A stretch of DNA of 64,000 nt from JAQVEM01 sp964610315 (lineage in GTDB: Bacteria > Actinomycetota > Humimicrobiia > Humimicrobiales > Humimicrobiaceae). Both the position numbers and the translations under genes were made by a program. The number at the start of each line of letters is the position of its first letter. The stretch's first letter is position 1. The notes under the pieces were generated by a model. That model made no database searches and was not told the origin of the DNA. It saw only the letters and a program-made list of their open reading frames with translations. The stretch lies in assembly GCA_964610315.1 (NCBI GenBank), contig CAZSVM010000015.1, positions 6,744 through 70,743 of the forward strand. The letters run 5' to 3'. Shown piece after piece: positions 1-8,526 of the stretch.

Positions 1-23
1 TATAAAATTGCCTATTTAGGCAA
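1..23 (-). terminator. possible rho-independent terminator of the patatin gene
   Basis: Read on the minus strand, arms TTGCCTA and TAGGCAA (positions 8-23) form a short stem followed by TTTTATA. It lies about 85 bases past the stop codon of the patatin-like gene. The stem is only 6-7 bp with a very small loop, so this is a weak candidate. Confidence 0.35.
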
Positions 24-107
24 AAGCTCTTTTTACCCTAACAGATTTCAGCCAACATTTCAAGGCAGCAGAAAAAAAGAATGAGTCGAAGATTAAGAAA
101 TTAATTA

Positions 108-1049
108 TTACCTTAGATTTAATTTTCTTTCAATTTCAGGAATTTTTTCCCGGGCGGCTTCTATCCCTCTATTAATAATCCGGCCGCCCCGTATCAGGTC
201 AAAAAACCCGAAATCCCCTACTTCGGGTTCTATTAATATATCCGCGTCCTTTATATAATTTTTGATTATTTCCCGATGCATTATATTAAAACTGGTATCA
301 AGAATCTTATCTACCGAAAGTTTCCCCGGATTCAGCCCTCTCAATCCTGCCGTTTTTCTAATATTGAGAATTGCTCCTATTTCGCTTTTACCATCACCAC
401 CGGTTTCATTTGAAGGGTTTTCTTTTTTAGATTTCCGGCTGCTGTCATCTTTACATAAAAATTTTACATATTTCTCTCTATCTCTCTCGTAAGTTATGGA
501 GGAAGCTATAATAAAATTTACACCCATTGTTTTTATAGATTCTATGGGAAGCGGTTCTATTACTCCTCCATCCACCAGAATCCGGCCATCGGTACATACC
601 GCCGAAAAGAAGCCCGGAATAGAAATAGAAGCCCTTACTGCATCAAGCAATTTCCCTTCCCGCAGTATTACCTTTTCCCTTCTGGCCAGGTCCACTGCAA
701 CACAGCAAAATGGTATCTTGCAGTCACTGAAGGTTTTATTTCCCATAAACTTTCTCAGCAGGGCCTCAACCCTGCGCCCGTTTATAATTCCTGTTTTAGA
801 CAGTACCAGGTCGGAAAAAAGAAGGAAACTTCTCCAGTTCATCGATTTAACATAAGATTCCATCTCTTTAATGGTTATACCCATACAATAGAATGAACCA
901 ATAATGGCGCCCATACTGGTACCCGCTATTGCGTCCGGCTTTACCCCCGTTTCTTCCAGTACTTTTAAAACGCCAATATGAGACAGCGCCCTTGCGGCCC
1001 CTCCGCTTAAGGCTATACCAATTTTTCTTTTTCTTTTAAAAATAGCCAA
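108..1049 (-). CDS. patatin-like phospholipase (RssA/YchK type)
   Basis: A 313-residue cytoplasmic serine hydrolase of the patatin family, expected to cleave acyl esters of lipids by a Ser-Asp dyad. The oxyanion-hole motif GGAARA is at residues 16-21, the nucleophile elbow GTSMG puts the catalytic Ser at 45, and the catalytic Asp lies in DGG at 160-162. A charged, probably disordered insertion spans about residues 195-235. There is no signal peptide or membrane segment. The start is TTG at 1049; a GGGAG element lies 11 bases upstream and the only nearby ATG is in another frame. It is divergent from the lytic transglycosylase gene. The substrate cannot be told from sequence. Confidence 0.9.
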   Translation of the reverse strand: MAIFKRKRKIGIALSGGAARALSHIGVLKVLEETGVKPDAIAGTSMGAIIGSFYCMGITIKEMESYVKSMNWRSFLLFSDLVLSKTGIINGRRVEALLRKFMGNKTFSDCKIPFCCVAVDLARREKVILREGKLLDAVRASISIPGFFSAVCTDGRILVDGGVIEPLPIESIKTMGVNFIIASSITYERDREKYVKFLCKDDSSRKSKKENPSNETGGDGKSEIGAILNIRKTAGLRGLNPGKLSVDKILDTSFNIMHREIIKNYIKDADILIEPEVGDFGFFDLIRGGRIINRGIEAAREKIPEIERKLNLR

Positions 1050-1107
1050 TTTTTTGCCATCTCCCTTTTTTTCTCAAAAATTCAACCCTATAAGAAATGT
1101 TACGATC

Positions 1108-1137
1108 ATGGTCTTTTACAGCCATAGTCCTTTACAG
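1108..1137. repeat. tandem 14-base repeat between divergent genes
   Basis: Two copies of ATRGTCYTTTACAG (1108-1121 and 1124-1137) match at 12 of 14 positions and recur with a 16-base period. They lie between the patatin gene and a minus-strand TATAAT at 1164-1169, so they would fall in the patatin leader. They could be a direct-repeat operator; no function is shown. Confidence 0.4.
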
Positions 1138-1213
1138 TTTTTATCTGATTCCATGCATTTTTAATTATACTACTTCCTTTCTCCTACGGTGAGCGATTTA
1201 ATTATGGATACCA

Positions 1214-1263
1214 TTTACAATAAGATTATTGTAAAGTAAAATCTTTTTAGCTTTAAAAGCTAA
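1214..1263 (+). promoter_or_regulatory. promoter of the lytic transglycosylase gene with two palindromes
   Basis: TTTACA (1214-1219) and TAAAAT (1237-1242) are separated by 17 bases, a good sigma-70-type promoter. A palindrome with 10-base arms, TTTACAATAA and TTATTGTAAA (1214-1235), covers the -35 box and spacer. A second one, TTAGCTTT-A-AAAGCTAA (1247-1263), covers the expected start of transcription. Both positions are where a dimeric repressor would bind. The start codon at 1273 has no clear ribosome-binding site. Confidence 0.55.
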
Positions 1264-1272
1264 TTATAATTT

Positions 1273-3639
1273 ATGAACAGTAAAAATATAAATAATATCA
1301 CCCTTATAATATCCATAATCATTATTTGCTTTTTAATTTCGTCCACTCTGTCATGTAGCAAAATAAATCTGGAATTATTCGGATTGAAATTTGGAGAAAA
1401 AACAGAGCAGCAACCTGCCGAAAGTGCCGTCACCCAAACAGATGAAGAACAGGTTACCAGCGATACGGAAAGCGATAGTAATAATCCGGTAGAAGAAGAT
1501 ACATCACAGAAAGATACTGCTCCAGACAAGGAACTTAAAACCCCTATTACCGTTACTGAAAATACGGACATTTCGGAACTAAGATTTTATTTCAACCAGG
1601 CCATAAGTTTTTTTGAAAGCAAGTCCTACCTTATTGCCGAATACTATTTAAATAAAATCAAGGATAATTATCCGGTGCTGCAGGATCATATTTTTTACTA
1701 CCTGGCAAAAAGTCTTCTCCTGCAGGAAAAATATTACCAGGCGGAAGAATATTATCTGAAACTGATGGAAAATTACCCGGACAGCATATGGGCAGAAAAA
1801 GCCAGCCTGGAGTACGCGGATATATTTTATATAAAGGAAGATTATATGACCGCTGAAAACGAATATGAAAATTTTCGAACCGCTTTTCCTGATTCGACCT
1901 ACATACCTTACTCCCTGTTCCAGCTGGCCTTCTGCCAGGAAAAGAATGGTAAAAAAGATATGGCTTTCGAAAATTATAAGGAAATATGGCTGAAATATCC
2001 ACTTAATGAATATTCAGAAATCGCCTGGGAGAGTTTGGATAGACTTGCAGAAGAGGGTTCAATCGAGCAGTTCATTCCCACGGCAAACCAGATTTACAAT
2101 AGAGGAGAGATTTTTTTCAAAAACCGCAATTATAACAGCGCTCTGGATGAATTTAACAGGATACTGCAGCAGGATTATTTGAATGATTTATCGCTGGAGC
2201 TTCACAGTAAAACGTTATTTAAAATAGGTATGTGTTATTTTAGACTCCGTGATTATAATCAGGCTAAATATTACCTGACATTATCTTATGAAAAGTATCC
2301 TTCAGGCTCTGTAGCCGATGATAGCCTTTATTATACAGCTATGACACTTGATACAAACGATGATATCATTTCGTGCTACCAGAAACTTATAAGGCTTTTT
2401 CCGTCCAGTAATTTCAGTGACGATGCTCTTTATAAAATCGGGAGAATATACTCTTTAAGCGGGGATTTCACAAACGCCGCCAGCTACTTTAAAAGAGTAT
2501 CCACGGATTATCCCGGCGGCGACAAGCTTGCCGATGCATTATGGGAACTTGGCCTGATACAATACCGGTCGGAAGATTACAGCTCCGCAAAAGCCACCTT
2601 TTCCAGTTATGCCTCTTCATATAAGGGAACTTCGCTGGAGGAAAAAGGATTGTTCTGGCAGGCAAAATGCTGTCAGAAACTGGGAGAAAATATTACGGCA
2701 GCAGATCTATATCAAAAAATCATAAATTTAAGTTCTTATTCCTATTATACTTTTGCCGCTGGTGAAAATCTGGAGCAGATGAACATATCGGCGCAAATAA
2801 GAAAAATAAATAACGATCTCAACCCTGAAAATCCGGAGATTGCGGACATAATCCCGGACGTATATAACATCCTGGAAGAGGACAGTTATGCCGCTGACAG
2901 CGAAACCAGCGGCGAAACCGGCGAGGAAGCCAGCGGGATAAATCACATAAATAAAGCTATCGAACTTCTCAAGCTGGAATTTTTTAACAGCGCATCACTG
3001 GAAATAGAAGCAGGAAGCAGTGAAATTGAAGAAAACCCGGTTAGAACCCTTGAAATTGCAACTTTGTATCTTAAATCTAATAACTATTTTAACTCAATTA
3101 ATGCAATTGGCAGGATTATGAAACTAAAATCCGAGCTTGGCGAACCCTATACGGATTATCTTTACTACCTTTATTATCCTTACGGTTTTAAAGATGCTGT
3201 TCAAAAATACAGCAGCCAGTATAAAATTGACCCGCTTTTTACTCTGGCAGTAATCAGACAGGAAAGCGTCTTTGACCCTAACGCTGTTTCCGGTTCCAAT
3301 GCACAGGGGCTTATGCAGATTCTGCCGTCAACAGGAGAAGGCATTGCCAGACAGATAGGCATTTCAGATTATAATGTAAATATTCTCCTGGATCCGGATA
3401 CAAATATCAGAATGGGCACTTTTTATTTAAGACAACAACTGGATAATTTTGGACCAAATTTAGTTTACTGCGCAGGCGCATATAATGGCGGGCCAACTTA
3501 CATGAGTGGCCTGGTATCCAAAAGAGGAAATATGGATATAGATGAGTTCATAGAAAGTATTTCAAAAGATGAGACAAGAGATTATGTAAAATTAGTTATA
3601 CGCAATTACTATTTCTATCAGATGTTATACACAGATTAA
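1273..3639 (+). CDS. TPR-containing lytic transglycosylase (Slt family)
   Basis: A 788-residue exported murein lytic transglycosylase, expected to cleave peptidoglycan glycan strands with 1,6-anhydro ends. Residues about 8-27 are a hydrophobic signal segment ending in TLSC, an imperfect lipobox, so it may be a lipoprotein. A Thr/Glu-rich linker follows (about 40-90), then tandem TPR/YbgF-like repeats (about 90-570). The SLT catalytic domain is at about 645-785. The catalytic Glu is 664 in RQES, and downstream GLMQILPST and YNGGP motifs are intact. It is a single-gene unit on the plus strand between minus-strand neighbours. Family membership is firm; the tethering is inferred. Confidence 0.93.
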   Translation: MNSKNINNITLIISIIIICFLISSTLSCSKINLELFGLKFGEKTEQQPAESAVTQTDEEQVTSDTESDSNNPVEEDTSQKDTAPDKELKTPITVTENTDISELRFYFNQAISFFESKSYLIAEYYLNKIKDNYPVLQDHIFYYLAKSLLLQEKYYQAEEYYLKLMENYPDSIWAEKASLEYADIFYIKEDYMTAENEYENFRTAFPDSTYIPYSLFQLAFCQEKNGKKDMAFENYKEIWLKYPLNEYSEIAWESLDRLAEEGSIEQFIPTANQIYNRGEIFFKNRNYNSALDEFNRILQQDYLNDLSLELHSKTLFKIGMCYFRLRDYNQAKYYLTLSYEKYPSGSVADDSLYYTAMTLDTNDDIISCYQKLIRLFPSSNFSDDALYKIGRIYSLSGDFTNAASYFKRVSTDYPGGDKLADALWELGLIQYRSEDYSSAKATFSSYASSYKGTSLEEKGLFWQAKCCQKLGENITAADLYQKIINLSSYSYYTFAAGENLEQMNISAQIRKINNDLNPENPEIADIIPDVYNILEEDSYAADSETSGETGEEASGINHINKAIELLKLEFFNSASLEIEAGSSEIEENPVRTLEIATLYLKSNNYFNSINAIGRIMKLKSELGEPYTDYLYYLYYPYGFKDAVQKYSSQYKIDPLFTLAVIRQESVFDPNAVSGSNAQGLMQILPSTGEGIARQIGISDYNVNILLDPDTNIRMGTFYLRQQLDNFGPNLVYCAGAYNGGPTYMSGLVSKRGNMDIDEFIESISKDETRDYVKLVIRNYYFYQMLYTD

Positions 3640-3754
3640 ATTTGTTACAGGCATCATTAGACCGAGAATTAATTATTTTTTCTTTTAGATGTTAAATGGG
3701 TGAATGTAGAATAATAAGCAGTTATTAATCCCCTTTTCTTTTTTTCTTTATCGA

Positions 3755-4372
3755 TTAATTATCGGATTTACCAATAACAAATATTGCGTTCAGAGCCAGA
3801 AGATTAGGAAAATATATTATAGTTTTATTTTTCCCCAGGTAATAAGTTTTTAATATATTTATCCCTTTTTCCTTACAGTAATTTTTAAAATCCTTTATAC
3901 TCAGGAAATGCACATTGGGAGATTCATACCAGCTGTAAGGCAGGGAAGGAGTAACCGGAGCTTTACCTTTTAAAAAAAGATCCATACGCGATCGTATATA
4001 AGCAAAATTGGGAAATCCAATTATTACCTTTCTTCCCACTCTTAAAGATTCCTGCAGGACAAATTCCATTTTTCTTGTTTCCTGCATACTCTGATTCAAA
4101 ATAACATAGTCAAAAGAATTATGGGGATATTCACCCAATCCTCCTTCTATGTCCCCGTGGGAGACGCTTAATCCCTTCTCCACACATTTATAGATGGCTT
4201 CTTCTCTTAATTCGATACCCTGTGCCTTTACTCTTTTTTTCTTAACCAGAAGATCCAAAAGTTCTCCATTACCGCAGCCCAGGTCCAGAACTCTAGAACC
4301 ATCTTCTATAATTTCGAATATAATCTTATAATCAAGCCTTATGTTTTTATTATTTCTTTTCTGTATAATCAT
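3755..4372 (-). CDS. metW: MetW methyltransferase-like protein
   Basis: A 205-residue class I SAM-dependent methyltransferase fold of the MetW family. The SAM-binding motif VLDLGCGNGELL is near residue 30, and the NQSMQETR segment near 95 is typical of MetW. In other bacteria metW sits beside metX and is needed for, or supports, homoserine O-acylation. Here its ATG lies 23 bases inside the end of metX, so the two are translationally coupled. It is the last gene of the rrf2-metY-cysK-metX-metW operon. Confidence 0.93.
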   Translation of the reverse strand: MIIQKRNNKNIRLDYKIIFEIIEDGSRVLDLGCGNGELLDLLVKKKRVKAQGIELREEAIYKCVEKGLSVSHGDIEGGLGEYPHNSFDYVILNQSMQETRKMEFVLQESLRVGRKVIIGFPNFAYIRSRMDLFLKGKAPVTPSLPYSWYESPNVHFLSIKDFKNYCKEKGINILKTYYLGKNKTIIYFPNLLALNAIFVIGKSDN

Positions 4373-5483
4373 ATACCCTGTTTAGAAAATGTTTTATTAG
4401 ACGGGTTTCTTCCTCAAATTCCAGAAGAAACGCATCATGTCCATAATTGGAATTTATTTCGCAATAAGTAACGTCCAGATGTCTGGCCTTTAATATTTTA
4501 ACGATTTCTCTGGATTGATAGGAAGGATAAAGCCAGTCGGATTTAAATGCAATTACCATAAATTTAACATCTATTTCTCTGTCCCGGGGAATGAGCTTAT
4601 CAGCGGACGACAGATCAAAATAGTCTATGGCTTTGGTTATATAAAGATAGGAATTGGCATCGAATCTCTTTACAAAATTATCACCCCGGTAATGCAGATA
4701 ACCTTCGACCTCGAATTCGGGGCTAAAAGAGAAATTATAACTGCCGTTCTTCAACCTTCTGGAAAACTTTTCCTCCATGGACTGGTCACTCATATAGGTT
4801 ATGTGCCCAATCATCCGGGCCAGAGCAAGTCCCCTCTCCGGCTTACTGTGCCCGTAATAATTACCTCTCTGCCAGGCAGGATCGGACATTACAGCCTGCC
4901 TTCCCACTTCATTAAAGGCAATTTGCTGCGGAGAATGCTTTAATGCCGTAGCAATGGGAACCGCCGACAAAATTCTACCCGAATAGGAAGCTACCCACTG
5001 CATAACCTGCATTCCTCCCATCGAACCTCCCACCACACACAGCAGTTTGTCTATTTTAAGGTAATCGATTAAATACCTCTGGGCATTGACCATATCGGCA
5101 ATAGTAATCATGGGAAAATCAAGGCCGTAAGGTTTTCCGGTTTTTTCATTTATGGAAGAGGGTCCCGTACTTCCCATGCATCCCCCAATAACATTAGAAC
5201 ATATAATAAAATATTTTTCGCTGTCAAAAGCCTTACCCGGACCAATCATATCATTCCACCATCCTGGTTTTTTATCTCCATTATGAAATCCTGCAGCATG
5301 GGCATCGCCGGAAAGGGCATGCAAAACCATAATGGCATTGTTCCTATTTTTATTTAACCTGCCGTATGTCTCATAAGCAATCATAATGGGCCCTAATTTT
5401 TTCCCCGATTCCAGCATCATTTCCCGGGGAGGCCGGGCAAAACTGTAATATCTGATCTCAGTTATTCCTGTTTCACCTTTCAT
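4350..5483 (-). CDS. metX: homoserine O-acetyltransferase
   Basis: An alpha/beta hydrolase-fold acyltransferase that activates homoserine as its O-acyl ester for methionine synthesis. It is 377 residues from the chosen start. The nucleophile elbow GGSMGG places Ser at about 154, and the catalytic His lies in NYGHDAF near the C-terminus. The oxyanion segment LHALSGDAHAAG is present. ATG at 5483 was chosen because AGGTGA lies five bases upstream; an in-frame GTG at 5492 is the alternative. Acetyl rather than succinyl donor is inferred from the sulfhydrylase partner MetY in the same operon. Confidence 0.94.
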   Translation of the reverse strand: MKGETGITEIRYYSFARPPREMMLESGKKLGPIMIAYETYGRLNKNRNNAIMVLHALSGDAHAAGFHNGDKKPGWWNDMIGPGKAFDSEKYFIICSNVIGGCMGSTGPSSINEKTGKPYGLDFPMITIADMVNAQRYLIDYLKIDKLLCVVGGSMGGMQVMQWVASYSGRILSAVPIATALKHSPQQIAFNEVGRQAVMSDPAWQRGNYYGHSKPERGLALARMIGHITYMSDQSMEEKFSRRLKNGSYNFSFSPEFEVEGYLHYRGDNFVKRFDANSYLYITKAIDYFDLSSADKLIPRDREIDVKFMVIAFKSDWLYPSYQSREIVKILKARHLDVTYCEINSNYGHDAFLLEFEEETRLIKHFLNRVYDYTEKK

Positions 5484-5546
5484 ATTTTTCACCTGCAGCC
5501 AGCACTTTTTTATAAAAATTTTAAAAAATAAGATAAAATAAAACTA

Positions 5547-6470
5547 CTAATCAAACAGCCAGGTAGAAAGATATCTTTCTCCGGTATCCGGTAAAATAAC
5601 CACGATATTTTTATTTTCCGATTCTTCTCTCCCGGCTACTTTCAGTGCGGCCCACATGGCAGCACCGCTTGATATACCGGCAAGAATTCCTTCTTCTCTT
5701 ACCATTCTCCGGGCTATATTGCCGGCATCCTCATCGGAAACTTGGATAATCTCATCGATTATGTCGGCATTTAATACTTCCGGAATAAATCCGGCTCCAA
5801 TACCCTGGATTTTATGGGGACCGGGATTACCTCCCGAAAGAACAGGGGAACCGGAAGGTTCAACCGCCACGATTTTAACCGAAGGTTTCTTCCTCTTTAA
5901 AGCTTCCCCTACGCCGGTAATAGTCCCGCCAGTACCCACACCGGAAACAAACATATCCACTTTGCCGCCGGTATCGGCCCATATCTCTTCGGCAGTGGTT
6001 TTTCGGTGTATTTCAGGATTTGCATCATTCTTGAACTGCTGGGGCATAAAGCTGTTCTTAATACTCCTCTGAATTTTTTCCGCTTCTTCTACGGCTCCCC
6101 GCATTCCCTTTGTGCCATCGGTAAGGATAAGTTCAGCACCAAATATTTTAAGAAGCTTTCTTCGCTCCAGACTCATGGTATCCGGCATGGTTAAAATCAA
6201 TCTGTATCCCTTGGCAGCACACACAAAGGCAAGTGCAACACCGGTATTTCCACTGGTTGGCTCCACTACTGTTGCATCTTTGTTTATTAGTCCTTTATTC
6301 TCTGCAGCTTCGATCATAGAAACTCCAATCCTGTCTTTCACACTGGAAAGGGGGTTAAATGATTCCAGTTTTGCCAGTACGGCGGCACCGGTACCTTCCG
6401 CCAGTTTGTTTATCCTGACCAGGGGTGTCCGGCCTATTGTTTCGGTTATATCATTAAAAATTTTGTCCAT
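5547..6470 (-). CDS. cysK: cysteine synthase (O-acetylserine sulfhydrylase)
   Basis: A 307-residue PLP enzyme that makes cysteine from O-acetylserine and sulfide. The PLP lysine is K45 in SSVKDRIG, the substrate loop TSGNTG is near residue 73, and the phosphate-binding GTGGTITG is near 180. Length and motifs fit CysK/CysM. A good GGAGG precedes the ATG. There is no serine acetyltransferase gene in the window. Its place between metY and metX puts both sulfide-fixing routes in one operon. Confidence 0.94.
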   Translation of the reverse strand: MDKIFNDITETIGRTPLVRINKLAEGTGAAVLAKLESFNPLSSVKDRIGVSMIEAAENKGLINKDATVVEPTSGNTGVALAFVCAAKGYRLILTMPDTMSLERRKLLKIFGAELILTDGTKGMRGAVEEAEKIQRSIKNSFMPQQFKNDANPEIHRKTTAEEIWADTGGKVDMFVSGVGTGGTITGVGEALKRKKPSVKIVAVEPSGSPVLSGGNPGPHKIQGIGAGFIPEVLNADIIDEIIQVSDEDAGNIARRMVREEGILAGISSGAAMWAALKVAGREESENKNIVVILPDTGERYLSTWLFD

Positions 6471-6554
6471 AATTTATCCTCCGCATCATGATAAAATAAC
6501 TTTAAATAACTGATACTTTTTTAAAAAATCACCGGATTTCATCTTGCCTCCATC

Positions 6555-7841
6555 TTATCCCAGTGCCTGTTTGATATCGGAGATAATATCTTCCACATCT
6601 TCAATGCCTACCGAAAGCCTTATATAATCAGGAGTAACCCCGGTCAATTTCTGCTCCTCCTCTGAAAGCTGCTGATGGGTAGTTGAGGCAGGATGAATAG
6701 CCAGTGTTTTTGCATCACCGATATTTGCCAGGTGGGATATCAATTTCAATGAATCAATGAATTTTTTTCCGGACTCTAGACCTCCCTTTACTCCAAATCC
6801 TACAATAGCTCCTGCTCCCCTGGGTAAATATTTGTCTGCCAGATGCTTCTGGGGGCTGGACTCCAGACCAGGGTAATTTACCCAGGAAACCCCCGGGTGC
6901 TGCTGCAGAAATTCGGCTACTTTAAGTGCATTTTCCGAATGCCTTATCATCCTTAAATGCAGGGTTTCCAATCCCTGCAGAAATAGAAAGGAGTTGAAAG
7001 GAGATAGGCAGGGACCCAAATCCCTGAGCAGGTTTACTCTTGCTTTGACTATATAGGCAATATTTCCATATGGTTCCAATTCCTTTACAAAATTCATCCC
7101 ATGATAGCTGGGATCCGGTCCGGCAATCAACGGAAATTTACCATTGGTCCAGTCAAATTTACCGGAATCGACAATTATTCCCCCTATTGACGTACCATGG
7201 CCTCCTATAAATTTGGTAGCTGAATAAACTATGATATCCGCACCATAATCGATTGGTTTCAAAAGGTAGGGAGCAGCAGTATTATCAACTATAAGGGGAA
7301 TCCCCTGATTATGAGCAATTTCTGCCAGTATTTCCAGGTCAGCAACATCCAATTTGGGATTGCCTATCGACTCGGTATAAATGGCCCTGGTTTTATCCGA
7401 AATTGCTCTCCTGAAACTATCCAAATCTTCGGACTGCGCAAATTTCACCTTAATTCCAAAACGCTTAAAGGTGTTACTAAACAGGGTATAAGTTCCGCCA
7501 TATAAACTGTCAGCCGAAACTATCTCATCTCCAGTCCGGGTAATATTTAAAATAGCTATCATCTCTGCAGCCTGGCCGCTGGAAACGGCAAGAGCACTTA
7601 CTGCTCCTTCAATGGCAGCCACCCTTTTTTCCAGCACATCATTGGTGGGATTCATTATTCTACTGTAAATATTTCCAAATTCTTTTAAGGCAAAAAGATT
7701 GGCAGCATGATCGGTATCCCTGAACTGGTAGGAGGTAGTTTGATAAATGGGCACTGCTCTTGCACCGGTAGCAGGGTCCGGTACCTGCCCTCCATGAAGC
7801 AGGAGGGTATCTAATTTCAATTTCGAATCTATCTTGCTCAT
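6555..7841 (-). CDS. metY: O-acetylhomoserine sulfhydrylase (aminocarboxypropyltransferase)
   Basis: A 428-residue PLP enzyme of the Cys/Met metabolism family, forming homocysteine directly from O-acetylhomoserine and sulfide. The PLP lysine lies in SATKFIGGHG near residue 210. The start LDTLLLHGG and the end SVGIEDVEDII are family signatures, and the length of about 430 distinguishes it from the shorter MetB/MetC enzymes. It is the second gene of the rrf2-led operon, about 100 bases after the regulator. Confidence 0.94.
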   Translation of the reverse strand: MSKIDSKLKLDTLLLHGGQVPDPATGARAVPIYQTTSYQFRDTDHAANLFALKEFGNIYSRIMNPTNDVLEKRVAAIEGAVSALAVSSGQAAEMIAILNITRTGDEIVSADSLYGGTYTLFSNTFKRFGIKVKFAQSEDLDSFRRAISDKTRAIYTESIGNPKLDVADLEILAEIAHNQGIPLIVDNTAAPYLLKPIDYGADIIVYSATKFIGGHGTSIGGIIVDSGKFDWTNGKFPLIAGPDPSYHGMNFVKELEPYGNIAYIVKARVNLLRDLGPCLSPFNSFLFLQGLETLHLRMIRHSENALKVAEFLQQHPGVSWVNYPGLESSPQKHLADKYLPRGAGAIVGFGVKGGLESGKKFIDSLKLISHLANIGDAKTLAIHPASTTHQQLSEEEQKLTGVTPDYIRLSVGIEDVEDIISDIKQALG

Positions 7842-7942
7842 AATATGTTTTCTCCTTTTTTTCTTTGAATCAAATACTTAAAAAAAACGGTTAAATTAAA
7901 AACCTGATTTTGGCTCTGTTACCAATCCGATTTAGATTAAAG

Positions 7943-8383
7943 TTATATTCCATACATAATCATATCTCTGGTTTTTTCTCTCTTCATCCTTACCAGATCT
8001 TCCAGAGTAAATGAATTAAGAAATTCCGAAATTTTCTCCCCCAATTGGACCCAGATATCCCGGGTTACACAGGTCTGTACCTTGCTGCATACGGAATTAT
8101 TACTTACACAATCCATTAAATTCAAATCCCCCTCCAGGATTTCCACAATCTCTTTCAACTTGATCCGGTTAGAAGGCTTTCCCAGAACATACCCGCTGTG
8201 GGCTCCGCCATAGGTATTTATAAGACCCTTTCCCTTGAGTGGAATTATTATCTGGCTCAGGTATTTTTCCGATACATCGATGTTTTTGGCAATTTCCTTC
8301 AGGTAAATGGAACCTTTACCGGAATTAGCAGCTATTTCCACCATCAATCTTAACCCGTATCGTGCTCTTGTAGAAATCCTCAA
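7943..8383 (-). CDS. Rrf2 family transcriptional regulator, IscR-like
   Basis: A 146-residue winged-helix regulator. The N-terminus MRISTRARYGLRLM is the Rrf2 signature. Three cysteines (92, 99, 105) follow the spacing of the Fe-S ligands of IscR-type members, so it probably senses Fe-S, redox or iron state rather than being a cysteine-poor CymR type. The start codon is TTG, with GAAGG upstream. It heads the metY-cysK-metX-metW operon and is likely its regulator and its own; an inverted repeat lies at the promoter. Confidence 0.88.
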   Translation of the reverse strand: MRISTRARYGLRLMVEIAANSGKGSIYLKEIAKNIDVSEKYLSQIIIPLKGKGLINTYGGAHSGYVLGKPSNRIKLKEIVEILEGDLNLMDCVSNNSVCSKVQTCVTRDIWVQLGEKISEFLNSFTLEDLVRMKREKTRDMIMYGI

Positions 8384-8424
8384 TTTCAGCCTTCTTTATA
8401 TTATTATGTTATTTTAAATTGATT

Positions 8425-8481
8425 ATACTATTTATATTATCTAATTAGTAGTATTCTATTGATAAAAAAAGAAGCTGTCAA
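8425..8481 (-). promoter_or_regulatory. promoter and candidate operator of the rrf2-met operon
   Basis: On the minus strand TTGACA (8476-8481) and TAGAAT (8453-8458) are separated by exactly 17 bases. Directly downstream, ATACTA (8449-8454) and TAGTAT (8425-8430) form an inverted repeat with an 18-base gap that includes the palindrome CTAATTAG. This covers the expected transcription start, a natural place for autoregulation by the Rrf2 protein. The promoter is seen; the operator role is inferred. Confidence 0.6.
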
Positions 8482-8526
8482 GGAAAAAAATTGATTATTT
8501 AATTACCTGTCAGGTGATGAATTTTA

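Noticed and set aside
1658..2002. minus-strand frame inside the transglycosylase gene
   Set aside because: Antisense to well-conserved TPR repeats, with no ribosome-binding site and no recognisable protein.
7842..7942. SAM riboswitch or T-box before metY
   Set aside because: The gap is 101 bases, AT-rich, with no S-box or T-box elements; control from the Rrf2 promoter is the simpler reading.
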